Source: Thermohalobaculum sp039821125 (lineage in GTDB: Bacteria > Pseudomonadota > Alphaproteobacteria > Rhodobacterales > Rhodobacteraceae). Taken from it: 25,139 nt of DNA. The position numbers and the translations under genes are program-made. Below, in pieces: positions 23,613 through 25,139 of this stretch. A model generated the notes under the pieces. That model searched no databases. It worked only from the letters and a program-made list of their open reading frames with translations, and was not told the DNA's origin. The DNA lies in the NCBI GenBank assembly GCA_039821125.1, contig JBCBOR010000068.1:1-25139 (forward strand). The letters run 5' to 3'. Positions within the stretch are counted from its first letter, which is position 1; the number at the start of each line of letters is the position of its first letter.

Positions 23613-25139
23613 TCAGGACGGCCGGGAAATGTTGAACTGCTTCATTTTCCGGTGGATTGTCGCGCGGCCGATACCAAGCCTGCGCGCTGCCTGTGACACG
23701 TTCCATCGCGTGCTGCGCAGCGCATCCAGGATCCGATCCTCGTCACAGTAGGAAATGGTGTTTGTTGGCAGATCGTGCGGTGGAGCGGCGGCGAGGTTCA
23801 TCGACCCCGGATCAAAGATGGGCGAGGACCTCAAATCCAACAGATAGATCCGTCGACCGTCGCCTTCCAGCAAGGCTTGTTGGAGCGCACTTTTCAATTC
23901 ACGCACGTTGCCGGGCCAAGTGTACGAACGGATCGCACTGAGCGCTTCCGCTGCGATTTCAACGGAATGGCCTGCAAGCCGACGCGCGAGCGCATGGATC
24001 AACGAGTTCAAGTTCTTGCGTTCCCGGACTGGCGGCATGACAATGATGGCATTGGCAAGCAGATAGTAGAGGTCGTCCCGAAACGCTCGGGTTTTTACTG
24101 CGTTGCTCAGCGCCTTGCGGGCCGTCGCAATCACCGCGACGCGAGCCGCACCACCGCCGTGGGAGGCATCTGTTAAGTCCTCCCTTTCTTGCAACAAGTT
24201 GCGCAGCGAAGCCTGGGCAAATTTCGGTAGCTCTTCGACATTGTCCAGAACCAATGTCAGATTACGCTGACCTGAAGTTTCCAAAAGACCAACGATCCGT
24301 GCCTGCTCAAAAATCGACTTGATGTACGCCCTATCCTGTTCGCCATCGCTTAGCACCGCGCAATCGATTGTAAGAACCTCATTGATCGCGATGTCCGATG
24401 ACGCCCGCAGCGCGGCCAGCATCGCCGTCTTGCCCGTGCCGGACTCACCCTGCACAATGAATGGTACCGCTCGGTCCAGATACACTTGGGCCCGAGCGAT
24501 CTGCTCGGAAATCGCAGAGCTGCCGGACGCAATTTCCTGTAACGATGGCAAAGGGCGACTGCGCGGTCGCGCCTGATCCGGGACGATGGACTGGTGCCTG
24601 CCCCGGCCTGGAATGCCGTTTCTGTTGTTGACGTGGCATGACAGACGAACGACATGCCCGTCGCCCGTGCGAACGCAAGGAGCTTGTTCGGACATGCGTT
24701 CCAGCGCAAACGTATCCGTGCCAAAGAGGTCCTCGAATGAATGCCCCACCAGGTCGATTGGCGCGGCAAACCCCATCAGCTTATGCGTGGCTGTTGTTGA
24801 GCCGACGATCAGGCCAGCTTCGTCAACAGCCAGAAGTTCGCTTTTGCGCAGCACGTCGCCGGTCGCCGGTGCTGAAACGTTCACAAGCATTGCTTCGCTG
24901 AAATGCCGTTCGAAGAGAACACGCTGAATGCGATCCGACGCAACACTGAGCAGCTGTCTCGCAAACATGTAATCTGCTGTGTTTCCCTTATCGACGGTCG
25001 CAAGATTGATCACGCCGATCATTTTGTGTTCGGCATCGAGCAAAGGTACACCAGTGCATGCGAACGGCTTAAGTTTGGTGAGATAATGTTCTTGCCCGCG
25101 AACTGTGAACGCCCGCTGCTGTGCAATCGCCATCGAGAC
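23613..25139 (-). CDS. AcoR-like Fis-family regulator with degenerate AAA+ domain (5' end outside window)
   Basis: Partial: the frame stays open past the window end, and the first visible residues are already inside a GAF domain (HYLTKLKPFACTGVPLLDAEHKMIGVINLA). A PAS-like segment (LLAVDEAGLIVGSTTATHKLMGF...) and an AAA+ domain follow. Numbering from the ATG at 25133, Walker A is GESGTGKT (229-236) and the Walker B position reads LTLVLDNVEEL, with Asn298 where Glu is normal. FRDDLYYLL and YTWPGNVRELKSAL (sensor II) are recognisable, but the GAFTGA sigma-54 contact loop is absent. The C-terminal Fis helix-turn-helix is good: ILDALRSTRWNVSQAARRLGIGRATIHRKMKQF. It probably controls the downstream amidohydrolase-cytochrome unit in response to a small molecule bound by the GAF domain, likely without using sigma-54 (inference). 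Confidence 0.88.
   Translation of the reverse strand, partial: VSMAIAQQRAFTVRGQEHYLTKLKPFACTGVPLLDAEHKMIGVINLATVDKGNTADYMFARQLLSVASDRIQRVLFERHFSEAMLVNVSAPATGDVLRKSELLAVDEAGLIVGSTTATHKLMGFAAPIDLVGHSFEDLFGTDTFALERMSEQAPCVRTGDGHVVRLSCHVNNRNGIPGRGRHQSIVPDQARPRSRPLPSLQEIASGSSAISEQIARAQVYLDRAVPFIVQGESGTGKTAMLAALRASSDIAINEVLTIDCAVLSDGEQDRAYIKSIFEQARIVGLLETSGQRNLTLVLDNVEELPKFAQASLRNLLQEREDLTDASHGGGAARVAVIATARKALSNAVKTRAFRDDLYYLLANAIIVMPPVRERKNLNSLIHALARRLAGHSVEIAAEALSAIRSYTWPGNVRELKSALQQALLEGDGRRIYLLDLRSSPIFDPGSMNLAAAPPHDLPTNTISYCDEDRILDALRSTRWNVSQAARRLGIGRATIHRKMKQFNISRPS

Overview
This window looks like chromosomal DNA of an alphaproteobacterium, most likely Rhodobacterales (Roseobacter/Paracoccus-like). 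The base composition is high in G+C. There is a monomeric NADP-type isocitrate dehydrogenase, a SPOR protein-dacA-tmk-holB-tatD-metallo-hydrolase block in an order familiar from alphaproteobacteria, a fused indolepyruvate:ferredoxin oxidoreductase, and an AcoR-type regulator. The assignment rests on recognising protein families by eye; no database search was run.

Layout. (1) 1-2173: a decayed 5' fragment of an IS630-type transposase abuts the 3' end of a secreted FecR-domain protein (minus strand). A 476-bp hairpin-containing gap follows. (2) 2174-7339: a compact minus-strand redox/detoxification operon runs from about 6319 down to 2174: glutathione S-transferase, DUF1348/NTF2-like protein, PPOX flavin-domain protein, FAD/NAD(P)H reductase, CPWC thioredoxin-fold protein, CGWC DsbA-like protein. 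A LysR regulator is divergently transcribed, and a partly palindromic AT-rich site lies between it and the operon. The PPOX and reductase ORFs are in the same frame and separated only by one TAG codon, so they look like a split version of a normally fused flavoprotein. (3) 7593-9783: isocitrate dehydrogenase interrupted by a one-base frameshift near 9405. (4) 10142-10231: tRNA-Ser(UGA), minus strand. (5) 10388-17277: a plus-strand, tightly packed housekeeping run of SPOR-domain protein, D-Ala-D-Ala carboxypeptidase, thymidylate kinase, DNA polymerase III delta', TatD, PhnP-like metallo-hydrolase and AEC transporter. (6) 17282-20710: the indolepyruvate oxidoreductase on the minus strand, converging on the AEC gene. 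(7) 20974-21047: tRNA-Gly(CCC), minus strand. (8) 21189-25139: a minus-strand group with an AcoR-like regulator (cut by the window edge), a 428-bp control region, a Tat-exported amidohydrolase and a periplasmic cytochrome c.

Three parts deserve attention. First, the LysR-controlled redox operon with an in-frame amber codon inside what is usually one polypeptide. Second, the AcoR-like/amidohydrolase/cytochrome c unit: the regulator has the overall shape of a sigma-54 activator but lacks the GAFTGA loop and the Walker B glutamate. The control region beside it carries helically phased TGTCTC repeats plus an inverted copy, and no clear -24/-12 promoter. Third, the broken isocitrate dehydrogenase. 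No CRISPR array, prophage or complete insertion sequence was seen.
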